Assembly: GCA_036941025.1 (NCBI GenBank)
Contig: JAYMNP010000001.1
Coordinates: forward strand, 1,116,001-1,180,000
Length of the DNA: 64,000 bases
From: Lachnospiraceae bacterium JLR.KK002
GTDB taxonomy: Bacteria; Bacillota; Clostridia; Lachnospirales; Lachnospiraceae
Direction: 5' to 3'
The position numbers and the translations under genes are program-made. This document shows, one piece after another, positions 24,401-32,442 of the stretch. The notes under the pieces were generated by a model that did not search any database, was not told the origin of the DNA, and saw only the letters and a list, made by a program, of their open reading frames with translations. The stretch's first letter is position 1; each line of letters opens with the position of its first letter.

Positions 24401-24666
24401 ACGGCCCCGGAACGGAAGTGGCAGATTATTCCGTGATACAGGCTCTGGTGGAAATGGTGCGGGTCAGTATGCAGGAAATGGATATTGACCAGGCGGATCA
24501 GCTCATGGGGCAGCTTCAGTCCTATGAATATCCGGAAAGCCTGAGTCAGAATATCCGGAAACTGGCAGAGGCAGTGACAAATCTGGACGCGGAAGAAACA
24601 GACCGTCTGGGAACATTGCTGATTGAGCAGATGGGAAGGCAGATTGGAGGAAAAACAAAGAGATGA
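21490..24666 (+). CDS. Hybrid sensor histidine kinase (7TM, HisKA, HATPase, receiver, HPt)
   Basis: The 1058-residue protein starts with a membrane segment (about 10-25), then an extracellular beta-rich domain (about 35-185) and seven membrane helices (about 190-395), the 7TMR-DISM layout. A coiled coil (about 405-445), HisKA (His455 in HMSHEIRTP), HATPase (GTGLGMSI), a receiver (Asp753 in FLDHMMPEMDG) and a C-terminal HPt domain (His912 in VHAMKSLAAT) follow. It holds a complete phosphorelay in one chain. Ligands of 7TMR-DISM proteins are often carbohydrates, but nothing here identifies one. It overlaps the next gene in ATGA. Confidence 0.93.
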   Translation: MKNLRKTAGISILLILFFMVIALFRFQSDGEISVLPYQFEYYFNDNWKMASLSSGEAEGTDGNPDVLRTRLAEKQWQNVTLPYEGSSNAGDIVVLKNILPEEYAGLTLGFSSADARIEVILDGNVIYQYGAENRGEISGTREHYADVPNVFQEGELWIVLSSSVPDGKAELGTMKVETRDAVVIGVVENNIADIGCCLLIILMSIIMFVLAMIRLYTRQPLRGELFLGLTGLAAGIYCFIGTDTLSIFYDVQEAYEMQEYLVLLLPLFLTLYFERNLHTLYPHRFSVLLWCTIANAAVQISLELLDIRSLSEMTNISAGVIGIICVTAIVSLIQLDFRNKRYQAFLSVLSMLVLLSGGIANVIMNTFFQNLHGNTSGQYSMVVFSVLMAVMHTLQLSKEYRANVEESADLLSEKVKAAEQQNIQLAQAKRDADIARQEALAANEAKGKFLAHMSHEIRTPINAVLGMDEMILRESGEPQIRDYAMDIYMAGQTLLSLINDILDFSKIDSGKMEIVPVEYDVSSLIHDLTNMASQRAREKGIQFEVEVDEGIPSRLRGDDVRIRQVITNILTNAVKYTPEGTVWLRIRSLESDGPAVLWVEVEDTGIGIKEEDLPRLSAEFERIEEDRNRNIEGTGLGMSITIQLLTLMGSKLQIKSVYGEGSKFYFQLEQEIVDATPIGDFESRVRQIAENYSHGTGFLAPEAEVLVVDDNAVNRKVFRNLLKETRILVADAPGGAECLSMVQEHHYDLIFLDHMMPEMDGMETFRRMKELSDYPCQDTPVIVLTANAVSGAREKYLEEGFDEFLSKPIVPKKLEEMIKRMLPDELVQEAPDHGAEPAGQQNRGNEDSLEELPQVDGLDWNYAWLHLPDMDLLEYTVREFYGQIDSAADSLEQAYEQLLSSGQSDAYRIQVHAMKSLAATIGIVPLAGPAKILEYAARDGRTDLLYSMTKPFLEEWRSYRQKLQGVFGLEDGPGTEVADYSVIQALVEMVRVSMQEMDIDQADQLMGQLQSYEYPESLSQNIRKLAEAVTNLDAEETDRLGTLLIEQMGRQIGGKTKR

Positions 24667-25442
24667 GAAAAATATTACTGATTGGAAAACTGAATAACGT
24701 GATGAAAGAGACAAGTACCTTTCTGTCGCAGTATTTCCAGATACAGCTTTGCTCTGAGAATGCAGGAGTTCTGGACGGAATGATGAAAATCGTAAATCCG
24801 GATCTGGTGCTTATCAGCCTGATTGGCGCGTATGATATTGACACGTCCATGTTTTTTCTGTTAAATGACAGGTATGCTCAGATTCCGGTGCTGACCATCG
24901 GCACAAAGGAAGAATGCAGTTCATTTCTGAAATATTACGAGGAAGGCCAGTTTGAAAATCTCATCCGTCCGGTGGAAAATACGGTGATTATGAACGCAGT
25001 CTGCCGCAGGCTTGGGCTGGATAAGCTGAAAGTACAGCAGGAAGCAGCCGCAGAGAAGAAAAAAGAAATCCCCGGTAAAAAGCGGGTTCTGGTAGTGGAT
25101 GACAATGGAACTACCCTTCGGACCATGAAAGCCATGCTGGAGGATTATTACGAGGTGGCCATTGCCATTTCCGGCGCTCAGGCCATGACCTCCATCGGCA
25201 AAAAGCGCCCGGATTTAATTCTTCTGGATTATGAGATGCCGGTCTGCGACGGCAGGATGACGCTGGAAATGATACGGGCCGATGAAGAAATGAAAGATAT
25301 TCCTGTGGTTTTTCTGACTGCGGTAAATGACCGGGCCAATATCGAAGCGGTGCTGAAATTAAAGCCGGCGGGATATTTTCTGAAACCGGCGGTAAAAGAC
25401 AAACTGATTGGGGAAATTGAGAAGATTCTGAATCCTGCATAG
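24663..25442 (+). CDS. Response regulator with pseudo-receiver and receiver domains
   Basis: The 259-residue protein has two receiver-like domains and no output domain. The N-terminal one (1-118) lacks the phospho-acceptor (Ser52 in LVLISLIG where Asp is expected). The C-terminal one (139-259) is complete: Asp146/Asp147, Asp189 in LLDYEMP, and the Lys in FLKPA. It overlaps the hybrid kinase gene in ATGA, so it is the probable phosphorelay partner of the HPt domain. Output must pass to another protein; the Hsp90-family gene 63 bases downstream is the nearest candidate. Confidence 0.88.
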   Translation: MRKILLIGKLNNVMKETSTFLSQYFQIQLCSENAGVLDGMMKIVNPDLVLISLIGAYDIDTSMFFLLNDRYAQIPVLTIGTKEECSSFLKYYEEGQFENLIRPVENTVIMNAVCRRLGLDKLKVQQEAAAEKKKEIPGKKRVLVVDDNGTTLRTMKAMLEDYYEVAIAISGAQAMTSIGKKRPDLILLDYEMPVCDGRMTLEMIRADEEMKDIPVVFLTAVNDRANIEAVLKLKPAGYFLKPAVKDKLIGEIEKILNPA

Positions 25443-25505
25443 CAGTGGATGAAAGATATGAAGCAGTGATCCGGTCATTGTTTCGGGAACAGGAGGTTAC
25501 GAACC

Positions 25506-27335
25506 ATGGAAGATTTTCGTTTTAAAGTAAATCTGGGCGGCATGATTGAGATTCTGTCCGACCATCTTTACAGCAGTCCGGACGTTTATATCCGGGAACT
25601 TCTGCAGAACGGGGCGGACGCCATTACCGGAAGAAGGAAACTGCAGGGGGCAGAGGTGGAAGGGGAGATTACCCTGGAAATCACGGAAGGAAAGCAGTTA
25701 ATCTTTACCGATAACGGGCAGGGGCTGACAGAAGAAGAGATTCATCAGTTTCTGGCCATTATCGGAGAGTCTTCCAAACGGGAACTGGAACATAAGGATT
25801 TGCGTACCGATTATATCGGGCGTTTTGGCATCGGACTCCTTTCCTGTTTTATGGTTTCCGATGAAATCTGCATGGTAACAAAATCCTGCCGGAGCGAGAA
25901 CGCTCCGGTTCTGGAGTGGAAGGGAAAGCCGGACGGGACTTACACCATACGGAATCTGCAGCAGGAAGAAGACGGGCAGAGTCAGAAAGAAACGAAAACG
26001 AAACAGATGTTATCTCCCGGAACAAAAGTAATCCTGAAGGCAAAAGAGGGTATGGAGGATTATTTTACCGGAGAAACCATTGAAGAACTGCTCACATATT
26101 ACGGACTGCTGCTGCCCTTTCCTATACGGGTCCGCCGGCAGGGAGAGGAAAAGCAGATTAATCCCACCTATCTGCCCTGGGAAGGACGCACCACCAACAA
26201 ACAGGAACTTCTGCTGTTTGGTCAGCTTCTGTTCGGAGAGCAGTTCTTTGACTGCGTGACCTTCCGCTCGGAAGAAGGAAATGTGTCAGGCGTGGCCTAT
26301 ATTCTGAATTATACGGTACTGCCTTCTGCAAAATCTTTTCACCGTATTTATTTAAAGCACATGATGCTGACGGAAAAGGGAGATAATCTGATACCGGACT
26401 GGGCAGTGTTTACCAAATGCATTGTCCATGCCACAGATTTGCGGCCCACTGCTTCCAGAGAAGGGTTTTATGTGGATGAAACACTGGAATCTGCAAGGGA
26501 AGTGATTGAGGACAGTCTGATTCACTATATTGATACGCTGGCAGAAGAAGAACCGGAGCGGTTTGTGCGGTTTTTTCAGATTCATCATCTTACGCTGATG
26601 TCGCTGGCTCTGGCAACTCCCAAACTGTTTGTGCGGCTGATTGATTACTTTGAATTTGAGACAACCAGAGGGACTATGACAGGATACGATTTAAGGATGT
26701 GTTCGGAACCTCTGGTGTATGCTCCCACCAGGGATAAATACAAGCAATTGTCCCAGTTGTTTTTCTCTCAGGACAGACTGCTGATTAACGTTTCCTATGT
26801 ACATGCGCTGGACTTGCTCCAGCAGCTTGGGCGGGTATTTGAGAAAAAAGTCAGTGCGGTGGAGGAATGGGATATTGAAGATTTGATGGAAGACCTGTCT
26901 CCGGAGGATCAGGACGAGGGCTTTGATTTTCTGAAAAGTGCAAACCGGATTCTGAAAAACCATGACTGCCGGGCAGAGTTAAAATATTTCTCCCCCGTGC
27001 AGCAGCCCACCTTTTACCTGATAGATGAAAATACGCTGTTAAGCCGGCAGATTGCGTCTTCAAAATCTCAGGCGGACGCCATGTTTTTCCATATGCTGGA
27101 CGCCTTTGCGGCGGAACTTCCCAATGACACAGCGGCTACCCTGTACTTTAATTACCGGAATCCCATTGTGAAAAAGATGATGGAAATCGAAGAAGAATCG
27201 GTGCTGAAGATATTTATCGAAATTCTCTATGTGCAGGCATTGCAGATTGGTGGATTTCCCCTTCACAACAATGAAATGGCCATGCAGAACCGCAATATTC
27301 TGGCTTTGATGGAGAGGGGGCTTTCAGATGGCTGA
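25506..27335 (+). CDS. Hsp90-family ATPase (HtpG-like)
   Basis: The 609-residue protein has a GHKL ATPase domain: Glu31 and Asn35 in RELLQNGADAI, DNGQGL near 69-74 and IGRFGIGLLSCFMVSDE near 104-120. Middle and C-terminal regions follow, with the conserved middle-domain TASREGFY. It is as long as HtpG but divergent and lacks recognisable C-terminal motifs. It is encoded between a two-component relay and a helical-repeat protein that overlaps it by 8 bases. That makes a dedicated chaperone role more likely than general HtpG, which is an inference. Confidence 0.88.
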   Translation: MEDFRFKVNLGGMIEILSDHLYSSPDVYIRELLQNGADAITGRRKLQGAEVEGEITLEITEGKQLIFTDNGQGLTEEEIHQFLAIIGESSKRELEHKDLRTDYIGRFGIGLLSCFMVSDEICMVTKSCRSENAPVLEWKGKPDGTYTIRNLQQEEDGQSQKETKTKQMLSPGTKVILKAKEGMEDYFTGETIEELLTYYGLLLPFPIRVRRQGEEKQINPTYLPWEGRTTNKQELLLFGQLLFGEQFFDCVTFRSEEGNVSGVAYILNYTVLPSAKSFHRIYLKHMMLTEKGDNLIPDWAVFTKCIVHATDLRPTASREGFYVDETLESAREVIEDSLIHYIDTLAEEEPERFVRFFQIHHLTLMSLALATPKLFVRLIDYFEFETTRGTMTGYDLRMCSEPLVYAPTRDKYKQLSQLFFSQDRLLINVSYVHALDLLQQLGRVFEKKVSAVEEWDIEDLMEDLSPEDQDEGFDFLKSANRILKNHDCRAELKYFSPVQQPTFYLIDENTLLSRQIASSKSQADAMFFHMLDAFAAELPNDTAATLYFNYRNPIVKKMMEIEEESVLKIFIEILYVQALQIGGFPLHNNEMAMQNRNILALMERGLSDG

Positions 27336-28458
27336 CTGGCTGGAAAGTTATGATCCGGACTGGATTATGGATGAACTTCTGGAGGAAACAGAGCATGGGA
27401 AACCGGCTATGGAGGTGCTGCGTCAGGCCATTCAGGAGGCGGATCGATATCAGGATGTGCCCTGGATGTTTCTGTTCCGCATGGAGTTCTGTCGGGAATC
27501 CACCTTTTACGGAGACGGTCTGGAGCTGCTGGTGACCTTTCCGGAACTTCTGGCTCTTTCCGATAAATATCCGAACCAGCCCGGCAATTACCGGTTTGTT
27601 TATAAGACGGAAGCGGAACATATGATGTGGATTTACAAATGGATTCTGGATAACTGCACGGATTTTTATCAGATTTCCATGGAAGACTGTCAGAAGTTTT
27701 TTGAGGACTACCGGAAGCGCTGCGTCAGCATGGGGCTGAGCCTCAGGAATTATTACGCCTCCATGTACGGATTTTACTGGCAGATTGACGAAGCATTTGC
27801 GGAGGAATGCTTTCATAAATATGAAAAACAGCCCAGGGACAGCCACAGCGACTGCAGAGCCTGTGAGCGGAATATGGAAATCCGGTTTTATCTGGACCGG
27901 GACAACCTGAAAAAGGCGGAGCAGTTGTCAGAGGATATTGAAAATTTCCGGCTGACCTGCGGCAGCAATGAGAAACGGAGCGCCTGGCTGCGGATGAAAA
28001 TTGCCTGGATGAATTATTATCTGGAACACGGATCTTATGAAAAGGCACAGGAATATGCCAGAATGGTGGAGCGGTATATGAACGGAGAAACAGAGTATGA
28101 ATGCTGGAACGATTTTCTGGTCTGCTACGCCCATACCAATATTGGCAGAGGGCTGAAAATATACAAGGAGCACTGGAAGGAATGGCTGAATCTCCGCTGT
28201 CCCATGGATGCCTGCGATACGGAGAAAAGTATCTGCATTTTTCTGAAAGAGCTGAAAAAAGCCAGAAAAGGCGATACGGTAAAAATCAATTACGACAGTT
28301 CCTTCCCTCTGTACCAGGAGGATGGCCGGTATAAAATCATGGATTTGTATGAGTTTTATTATGAGAGGGCGCAACGTACGGCGGAAAAATTCGACCGGCG
28401 CAACGGAACGGATTATTACAGAAAGAAGTTGGAGGAAAGCCTGCATGAGGATGTATGA
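27328..28458 (+). CDS. Helical-repeat (TPR-like) protein, unknown function, Hsp90 partner by context
   Basis: The 376-residue soluble protein is almost wholly alpha-helical and rich in Trp, Tyr and Glu. Several helix pairs look TPR-like (AWMNYYLEHGSYEKAQEYARM near 230-250; LDRDNLKKAEQLSEDIENF near 190-210). There is no signal peptide or known catalytic motif. It overlaps the Hsp90-family gene by 8 bases, implying coupled synthesis and probable physical partnership, since TPR proteins are classic Hsp90 co-chaperones in eukaryotes. The pdp start overlaps its end. I do not recognise the family. Confidence 0.7.
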   Translation: MADWLESYDPDWIMDELLEETEHGKPAMEVLRQAIQEADRYQDVPWMFLFRMEFCRESTFYGDGLELLVTFPELLALSDKYPNQPGNYRFVYKTEAEHMMWIYKWILDNCTDFYQISMEDCQKFFEDYRKRCVSMGLSLRNYYASMYGFYWQIDEAFAEECFHKYEKQPRDSHSDCRACERNMEIRFYLDRDNLKKAEQLSEDIENFRLTCGSNEKRSAWLRMKIAWMNYYLEHGSYEKAQEYARMVERYMNGETEYECWNDFLVCYAHTNIGRGLKIYKEHWKEWLNLRCPMDACDTEKSICIFLKELKKARKGDTVKINYDSSFPLYQEDGRYKIMDLYEFYYERAQRTAEKFDRRNGTDYYRKKLEESLHEDV

Positions 28459-29749
28459 TCTCATTAATCAGAAGAAAAAAGGAAATGCTCTGTCTCCGGA
28501 AGAAATCCGGTTTATGGTGGAAGGCTATACCGGAGGGGAAATTCCCGATTATCAGATGTCTGCCATGATGATGGCAATCTGTTTCCAGGGCATGAACGAG
28601 GAGGAAACCCTGGCATTGACTCTGGCCATGCGGGACAGCGGCGAAGTACTGGATTTGTCTGAAATTGAAGGAATCAAGGTGGATAAGCACAGCACCGGCG
28701 GCGTGGGGGATAAAACTTCCCTGGTGCTGGCGCCCATGGCGGCGGCTCTCGGAATTCCCGTTGCCAAAATGTCAGGCCGGGGCCTGGGGCACACGGGAGG
28801 AACCATCGACAAGCTGGAATGCTTTCCGGGATTTACCACAGGACTGACCAGAGAACAGTTTTACCAGAATGTCAGTCAGATTAATATGGCCATTATGGGG
28901 CAGACTGCGGAACTTGCCCCTGCCGATAAGAAACTGTACGCCCTCCGGGATGTGACCGCTACCGTGGATCAGCTTTCTCTGATTGCTTCCAGCATTATGA
29001 GCAAGAAACTGGCGTCGGGAGCAGACGCCATTGTACTGGATGTAAAAACAGGCAGCGGTGCTTTTATGAAAACAGAAGATGAGGCCTTTGCCCTGGCGAG
29101 GGAGATGGTGCAGATTGGAAAAAACGCCGGGAAGAAGATTTCGGCTGTGGTGACGGATATGGACCAGCCGCTGGGCAATGCGGTGGGGAATTCCCTGGAA
29201 GTGAAAGAAGCCATTCTTTCCCTGAACGGTCTGGGCCCCGCTGATTTCATGGAAGTGGTGTATGCCCTTGGCACGGAGATGGTGCTGGCAGCGGGAAAAG
29301 CCTCCTCACCGGAAGAAGCGGAGCATATGCTGAAAGAGACCATTCGGAAGAAAACAGCGCTGGATAAATTTGCAGAATTTGTGGAAGCGCAGGGAGGGGA
29401 GCAGCGTTTCGTATACCAGCCGGAACTTCTGCCTGCCGCGGGAATCCAGCTTCAGGTGATGAATACGGAACAGGGCTATGTGGGCGGAATTCAGGCGGAG
29501 GAAGTGGGCCTTGCAAATCTGGCTCTGGGCGGAGGACGGGCAACGAAAGACAGTGAGATTGATTTGTCCGTGGGAATTCTTCTCCATAAAAAGCGCGGAG
29601 ACGCAGTATTGCCCGGCGAGATTCTGGCGACGGTATACGCCAGCGATATGGAACGGGCCAGAGAGGCTTACGGGAAAATGGTGCTGGCTTACCGGATACA
29701 GACAGATAAACCGGAGGAGGTTTCCATGATAAAAGGCATAATCCGGTAG
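28445..29749 (+). CDS. pdp: Pyrimidine-nucleoside phosphorylase
   Basis: The 434-residue enzyme cleaves uridine and thymidine with phosphate in pyrimidine salvage. Signatures are visible: KHSTGGVGDKTS (phosphate site), SGRGLGHTGGTIDKLE and the SAVVTDMDQPLG metal/substrate segment. The C-terminal PYNP domain (about 345-425) is present. I choose ATG 28445 for GGAGGAAA eight bases upstream; it overlaps the preceding gene by 14 bases. Apart from overlap it has no obvious link to the Hsp90 genes. Confidence 0.95.
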   Translation: MRMYDLINQKKKGNALSPEEIRFMVEGYTGGEIPDYQMSAMMMAICFQGMNEEETLALTLAMRDSGEVLDLSEIEGIKVDKHSTGGVGDKTSLVLAPMAAALGIPVAKMSGRGLGHTGGTIDKLECFPGFTTGLTREQFYQNVSQINMAIMGQTAELAPADKKLYALRDVTATVDQLSLIASSIMSKKLASGADAIVLDVKTGSGAFMKTEDEAFALAREMVQIGKNAGKKISAVVTDMDQPLGNAVGNSLEVKEAILSLNGLGPADFMEVVYALGTEMVLAAGKASSPEEAEHMLKETIRKKTALDKFAEFVEAQGGEQRFVYQPELLPAAGIQLQVMNTEQGYVGGIQAEEVGLANLALGGGRATKDSEIDLSVGILLHKKRGDAVLPGEILATVYASDMERAREAYGKMVLAYRIQTDKPEEVSMIKGIIR

Positions 29750-29770
29750 CAGAGTCTCCTGTCCCCGGAG

Positions 29771-29813
29771 AACAGCCGCGAGGGTCAAATATCCATACAA
29801 GCATGGCTGTTTT
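29771..29813 (+). terminator. Probable terminator after pdp
   Basis: AACAGCC (29771-29777) pairs with GGCTGTT (29805-29811), followed by TTTCC. The loop is long (27 bases). A second small hairpin, TCTCC/GGAGA, lies just upstream. Confidence 0.5.
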
Positions 29814-29828
29814 CCTCATTGCTCGCGG

Positions 29829-29857
29829 GAATAAACCGGCGGTGTTTTTCATATATT
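29829..29857 (+). promoter_or_regulatory. Candidate sigma-E-type promoter of yqfC
   Basis: GAATAAA (29829-29835), a 14-base spacer and CATATATT (29850-29857) match the Bacillus sigma-E consensus at 5 of 7 and 7 of 8 positions. yqfC and yqfD are sporulation genes. The expected transcript start would fall on or next to the yqfC ATG at 29863, so the mRNA would be leaderless, or the match is accidental. Confidence 0.4.
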
Positions 29858-29862
29858 GCAGT

Positions 29863-30165
29863 ATGGGAAGAGAAAAGCGAACAAAATTAAGCCGGGTAAA
29901 GGAAAATGTAAAATCAAATATTGTGGAATCTCTGGAACTGCCCGTGGATATTATGTACGGTGCGGTGATTCTCACCGCCATGGGCCGCAATCAGGTACTG
30001 GTGGAGAATTATAAGGGAATCATTGAATATACCCAGGAAAAAATACGTCTGCAGACCAAAACCTGCCAGGTGACCATTCAGGGAAAACGTCTGCTGGTAG
30101 AATATTACACCAATGAGGAAATGAAAATTACCGGTTACATTCAGGGAATATTATATGACTCATAA
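29863..30165 (+). CDS. yqfC: YqfC-family sporulation protein
   Basis: The 100-residue protein matches YqfC (ESLELPVDIMYGAVILTAMGRNQVLVENYKG, then the basic C-terminal half). ATG 29863 fits the family length; there is no ribosome site before it and the frame extends upstream to 29803 without family similarity. It is followed by yqfD, the usual pair. YqfC is needed at mid-sporulation in Bacillus. Its exact molecular role is unknown. Confidence 0.85.
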   Translation: MGREKRTKLSRVKENVKSNIVESLELPVDIMYGAVILTAMGRNQVLVENYKGIIEYTQEKIRLQTKTCQVTIQGKRLLVEYYTNEEMKITGYIQGILYDS

Positions 30166-30176
30166 GGGGTAAAAAG

Positions 30177-31439
30177 TTGTTAATTGATAAATTGAAATTT
30201 TTGCAGGGGTATGTTAAAATCAGACTTTCAGGGTATGCGCCGGAACGTTTTCTGAATCTGTGCAGCAACCACAACATTTTAATCTGGAACCTGGAATACC
30301 AGGAAGACCACTATGTATTCTGCATCAGCGTCCGGGGATTGAAAAGGCTGAAGCCCATTCTGAAAAAAACAGGGACAACGTTTGTAATCCTGGAGCGCAC
30401 CGGCCTTCCTTTTCTGATGCGCCGCTACCGGAAACGGAAACTGTTTTTTGCGGGGATTTTTCTGTGTTTTGGTATTTTGTATACCATGTCCCTGTTTGTG
30501 TGGAAGATTGAGGTACATGGAAATCTCCATGAGACAGACAGCAATATTCTGAAATTTCTGGAAGAAAATCAGGTATATCACGGGCTCTTAAAAAGCAAAA
30601 TAAACTGTGAGGAAATCGAAGAAAAGCTCCGGGCAGGTTACGGGGATATCATATGGGCTTCCGCAAAGCTGGAAGGCACCATGCTGATTATTGACGTACA
30701 GGAAAATCTGGCCACCAATCAGCAGGCGGAAAACCAGGCGGAAGAAGACGGGGAGCCCAGGGATCTGGTGGCAGAGAAAGAGGCTGTCATTTACAGCATT
30801 CTGACCCGCCAGGGAACGCCCATGGTGGAAAAAGGCTCAGAAGTTCATCCCGGCGATATTCTGGTGGAAGGGAAGAATCCTGTCATGAACGACAGTGAAG
30901 AGATTGTTTCCTATCAGTATTGTGTGTCGGATGCGGATATTCTGGGAGTTACGGAATACACCTATGAAAATCATTTTTCCATGTGGTACGAAGAAAAGCA
31001 TTTTACAGGCAGAACCAGTCAGTCGTATGGGCTGCGGCTGTTTGGCCTGCAGATGAAAATGCCTCATTTTTCCCGGAAATTTTCCGATTTTGATACGGTT
31101 ACGGATGAATATGACGTAAAGCTGGGAGAGACCTTTTACCTGCCTTTCAGTGTTACAAAAGAATTGTACCGGGAGTACCGGAAGGAGAAAAAGCAGTATA
31201 CAAGGCAGGAGGCCGAACAGGCGGCAAAAGAGAAATTGAACGAATTTTGTGAAGAATTAACACAAAAAGGGGTTCAAATTATAGAAAATAATGTTATGAT
31301 AGTAACAGACGGGAAGAACTGTACAGCTTCCGGTACCATAAAAGTAATAGAACCCATTGGTACATCCAGGAAAACTGTACGCACAGACATACCGCAGGAA
31401 GGGCAGATGGAAGATGAGTCTGAAGGAAACAGTAACTGA
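30177..31439 (+). CDS. yqfD: YqfD-family sporulation protein
   Basis: The 420-residue protein has an N-terminal domain (1-80), one membrane segment (about 88-110) and a large extracytoplasmic domain, the YqfD layout. The start is TTG 30177 with AAGGGG upstream. A Gln/Glu-rich acidic stretch (about 185-200) separates subdomains. It is involved in engulfment-stage sporulation in Bacillus. It overlaps the phoH start by 26 bases. Confidence 0.9.
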   Translation: MLIDKLKFLQGYVKIRLSGYAPERFLNLCSNHNILIWNLEYQEDHYVFCISVRGLKRLKPILKKTGTTFVILERTGLPFLMRRYRKRKLFFAGIFLCFGILYTMSLFVWKIEVHGNLHETDSNILKFLEENQVYHGLLKSKINCEEIEEKLRAGYGDIIWASAKLEGTMLIIDVQENLATNQQAENQAEEDGEPRDLVAEKEAVIYSILTRQGTPMVEKGSEVHPGDILVEGKNPVMNDSEEIVSYQYCVSDADILGVTEYTYENHFSMWYEEKHFTGRTSQSYGLRLFGLQMKMPHFSRKFSDFDTVTDEYDVKLGETFYLPFSVTKELYREYRKEKKQYTRQEAEQAAKEKLNEFCEELTQKGVQIIENNVMIVTDGKNCTASGTIKVIEPIGTSRKTVRTDIPQEGQMEDESEGNSN

Positions 31440-32442
31440 TATCCCCGCAGAGCACATGACCAACGTATTCGGTCAGTTTGACGCTTACCTGAAGAAAATA
31501 GAGCGGGCGTTCGGCGTTACGGTGGTGATGCGGGATAATAAAATGAAACTGCTGGGGCGGGACAGAGATGTGGAGAAAGCCGCCAGAGTCTTTGCACAGC
31601 TTTTTGAGCTGTCCAGACGGGGCAGCCAGATTACGGAGCAGAATGTGGATTATGCCATTTCCCTGACCTTTGAGGAAAAGGAATCGGCAATCCTGGAAAT
31701 GGATAAGGAGTTAATCTGCCATACCATAAACGGAAAACCGGTGAAGCCCAAAACGCTGGGGCAGAAAAAGTATGTGGATGAAATCCGCGATAAAATGATT
31801 GTGTTCGGCATCGGGCCTGCGGGTACCGGGAAAACCTATCTTGCCATGGCCATGGCAATCACAGCCTTTAAGAAAGAAGAAGTGAGCCGGATTATTCTGA
31901 CCAGGCCGGCTATTGAAGCCGGAGAGAAGCTGGGCTTTCTGCCTGGAGATCTGCAGAGCAAGATAGACCCGTATCTGCGGCCCCTGTATGACGCACTGTA
32001 TCAGATTATGGGGGCGGACAGTTTTCAGCGGAATATGGAAAAAGGCCTGATTGAAGTGGCGCCGCTGGCTTACATGAGAGGAAGAACCCTGGATAATGCA
32101 TTTATCATTCTGGATGAAGCCCAGAACACCACGCCGGCCCAGATGAAAATGTTTCTGACCCGAATTGGTTTTGGCTCCAAAGTGGTGGTAACAGGAGACG
32201 CTACCCAGAAAGATCTTGCGCCGGGAATGGTATCCGGACTGGACGTGGCGCTGCGGGTACTGAAGCCGGTGGAGGATATCGGAATCTGTACACTGACCAG
32301 CGGCGATGTGGTGCGTCATCCGCTGGTACAAAAAATAGTAAAGGCTTATGAAGAGTATGAGAAACATGAGAGAAAAGGAAGCGGAAATAACAGCAGAGAA
32401 CGAAACAGAAATCAAAAAGCTCGAAGGACCGAAAGATACTGA
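31414..32442 (+). CDS. phoH: PhoH-family P-loop ATPase
   Basis: The 342-residue protein has Walker A GPAGTGKTYLA (about 130), Walker B FIILDEAQNTTP and the KMFLTRIGFGSKVVVTGD motif of PhoH ATPases. The start at 31414 (MSLKETV) follows a GGAAGG site. PhoH proteins are linked to RNA metabolism, and this one sits in the conserved order yqfD-phoH-HD protein-ybeY. Its basic, Arg-rich tail (last 25 residues) overlaps the next gene by 95 bases. Confidence 0.92.
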   Translation: MSLKETVTDIPAEHMTNVFGQFDAYLKKIERAFGVTVVMRDNKMKLLGRDRDVEKAARVFAQLFELSRRGSQITEQNVDYAISLTFEEKESAILEMDKELICHTINGKPVKPKTLGQKKYVDEIRDKMIVFGIGPAGTGKTYLAMAMAITAFKKEEVSRIILTRPAIEAGEKLGFLPGDLQSKIDPYLRPLYDALYQIMGADSFQRNMEKGLIEVAPLAYMRGRTLDNAFIILDEAQNTTPAQMKMFLTRIGFGSKVVVTGDATQKDLAPGMVSGLDVALRVLKPVEDIGICTLTSGDVVRHPLVQKIVKAYEEYEKHERKGSGNNSRERNRNQKARRTERY

